Source of the DNA: Nostoc indistinguendum CM1-VF10
Lineage (GTDB): Bacteria > Cyanobacteriota > Cyanobacteriia > Cyanobacteriales > Nostocaceae
Assembly (NCBI GenBank): GCA_019359215.1
Contig: JAHHHS010000075.1
Coordinates: forward strand, 1-34,681
Length of the DNA: 34,681 bases
Direction: 5' to 3'
Made by a program: the position numbers and the translations under genes. Within the stretch, counting starts at the first letter, position 1. Each line of letters begins with the position of its first letter. This document shows, piece by piece, positions 33,689 through 34,681 of this stretch. The notes under the pieces are model-generated. The model saw only the letters and a program-made list of their open reading frames with translations. It did not search any database and was not told the DNA's origin.

Positions 33689-34060
33689 ATGTTCGACCTC
33701 TTACTGAAAAATCAAATAAGTGCTCCAAAAAAACTAAAATTTAAAAATGAAATTTTTGCACGAGTTCAAGGTAGAAATTCAGAGGCTTTAAATGACGAAA
33801 TAAAATTTTATAAAACTGAATTGCTTCCCTATTTTATAAAATTGAGCCAACAGAATCCTGTTTTTAGTGTTACAGAGCAATTACGGCTTTTAGTCGGTGT
33901 TTGGACACCAATCTGGTCTACAATATCGTTTCATGAAAGTTTACCGCAAAGAATACAAGAGCAGTCCTTCCAAATTTTCCAGCATGATGGTTGGTGTGCC
34001 AGTGTAGCTCGCTATATAATGGGAAAAGAGCAGTCTCTTTGGTTGATTGGGATTAGTTAG
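33689..34060 (+). pseudogene. Truncated PAP/fibrillin-like gene
   Basis: The frame encodes MFDLLLKNQISAPKKLKFKN, EIFARVQGRNSEALNDEIKF, LVGVWTPIWSTISFHESLPQ and RIQEQSFQIFQHDGWCASVARY, then a short unrelated tail (IMGKEQSLWLIGIS) and a stop. The pattern (EIxARVQGxNSxxLNxE... LLVGVWxPxWSTI... QSYQIFxxxGxxAxxARY) is that of a cyanobacterial plastid-lipid-associated/fibrillin-like protein of roughly 200 or more residues; here only about 110 remain. An ATG two codons upstream (33683) is also possible. The end overlaps the convergent minus-strand gene by 120 bases, which suggests a deletion junction near 34020-34040 that removed the 3' end. Fibrillin-like proteins associate with thylakoid lipids; this copy is probably not functional. 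Confidence 0.6.
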
Positions 34061-34495
34061 GTTTAATCTATAAGCCCTTGTTAATATATCTTCAGCTTTC
34101 TCGCCTCTGACTGTAACTATATAAGTTCCTGGGTGAGACGCATCTCTTTCAATTTTTTCAATTACCTTGTCTTGAATCATCGACAGGAATTTTAATCTTT
34201 GTGGTAGCCGAGCATTAGGTTTCCAAAGACATAAAACACCTGTAGAGTTAGGAAATTTTAGTAATTGTAGAGCGTATTTTTGATTATTAACTTTAAAGGG
34301 AGATGTCAGCAATATTCTAGCTTGATTTTGTGGTGGTATTTTTTGAAATACTGCTTGTGTTCTCTCATGACGATGGCAGTTTCTATCAATAATTGGTTCC
34401 CCAGCAGACGTAGGTTTTAAGAATGTTGGTATACTTGCAGTGTAAAAACTTAAACTTGTTAAAGCTAAAGCAATAACTTTAGAAAAATTAAGCAT
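33941..34495 (-). CDS. Exported hypothetical protein, probably with altered C-terminus
   Basis: I do not recognise the family. The 184-residue product starts with a signal peptide (MLNFSKVIALALTSLSFYTA to about residue 31, TSAGE) and continues with a basic domain: NCHRHERTQAVFQKIPPQNQ, LLTSPFKVNNQKYALQLLKF, GVLCLWKPNARLPQRLKFLS and VTVRGEKAEDILTRAYRLNL. Two Cys (NCHRH, VLCLWKP) may form a disulfide outside the cytoplasm. The last ~30 residues are the antisense of the fibrillin-like frame and thus unlikely to be native; the original end was probably lost in the same deletion. The start lies 84 bases from the divergent transposase gene at the right edge. Confidence 0.55.
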   Translation of the reverse strand: MLNFSKVIALALTSLSFYTASIPTFLKPTSAGEPIIDRNCHRHERTQAVFQKIPPQNQARILLTSPFKVNNQKYALQLLKFPNSTGVLCLWKPNARLPQRLKFLSMIQDKVIEKIERDASHPGTYIVTVRGEKAEDILTRAYRLNLTNPNQPKRLLFSHYIASYTGTPTIMLENLEGLLLYSLR

Positions 34496-34579
34496 AATAG
34501 ACTTGTCCGAAATATTAACTGAGGAAAATAAAAATGGTAAAATGCTGAATTAAGTGTCTACCATTTTTCGCAATTAGTT

Positions 34580-34681
34580 ATGGTTTTTGATTATATCCAA
34601 AAGTATCCTCACAGAACAAAACAAATTCTAGGGATTAGTTATGAACAATTAGAATCTTTATTAAATTGCGCCATAAAACGG
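34580..34681 (+). mobile_element. Transposase gene, 5' part (IS5-like, partial)
   Basis: From the ATG at 34580 the frame is open to the right edge: MVFDYIQKYPHRTKQILGIS, then YEQLESLLNCAIKR (34 codons). This N-terminal helix-turn-helix-like start matches the beginning of Nostoc IS5-type transposases as I remember them. The left terminal inverted repeat must lie within 34496-34579, but it cannot be defined because the other end is outside the window. The element sits just upstream of the minus-strand exported-protein gene and may have separated it from its promoter. Confidence 0.65.

Overview
The window looks like chromosome of a filamentous, heterocyst-forming-type cyanobacterium (Nostoc/Anabaena lineage). 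The evidence is the photosystem genes psbD and ycf4, a fused modBC molybdate transporter, a cyanobacterial minCDE set, very frequent GCGATCGC (HIP1) octamers inside and between genes, and Nostoc-style intergenic heptamer and purine-rich repeats. No CRISPR array, tRNA or rRNA was recognised. This is a reading of the sequence only; nothing was searched against databases.

Layout. 1-2.0 kb: 5' part of psbD (minus, running off the left edge) and ycf4. 2.1-5.6 kb: a lipoprotein cyclophilin, a short ketoacyl-ACP synthase and glutamate dehydrogenase with a strong terminator and a possible NtcA box. 5.9-8.4 kb (minus): a Gfo/Idh/MocA oxidoreductase, a hemerythrin-domain protein and a frameshifted gene remnant. 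8.6-13.9 kb: a two-TM coiled-coil protein, a four-carbon acid sugar kinase-like protein, minC-minD-minE (septum placement) and a DUF3592-like membrane protein. 14.1-20.5 kb: a secreted/anchored hypothetical protein, fmt, a DUF6464-like protein, a carotenoid-desaturase-like FAD enzyme and a methyltransferase. 20.7-25.4 kb: modBC, a broken Cys-rich copper-binding-type gene, an MBL-fold protein lacking its metal ligands, and an odd chimera of a heme-oxygenase-like domain with half of a PrmC/HemK methyltransferase in a gene-poor stretch. 25.5-30.5 kb: ribD, a small conserved protein, a Ser/Thr kinase and a TerB-like protein. 31.1-34.7 kb: a GH13/CBM20 glucan enzyme, a decayed copy of its own 3' end, two convergent genes that seem to meet at a deletion junction, and the first 34 codons of a transposase at the right edge.

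Most genes are housekeeping and need no special explanation. The points worth a second look are signs of rearrangement: two genes followed at a distance by an 'echo' of their own 3' end (MBL-fold gene and GH13 gene), a fusion linker in modBC made of the same purine-rich repeat that litters the intergenic DNA, the HO-like/PrmC chimera, two frameshifted remnants, and long perfect palindromes centred on HIP1. I do not see a convincing multi-gene defence or mobile system. The closest thing to a novel object is the chimera at 23771-24598 with its flanking echo repeat.
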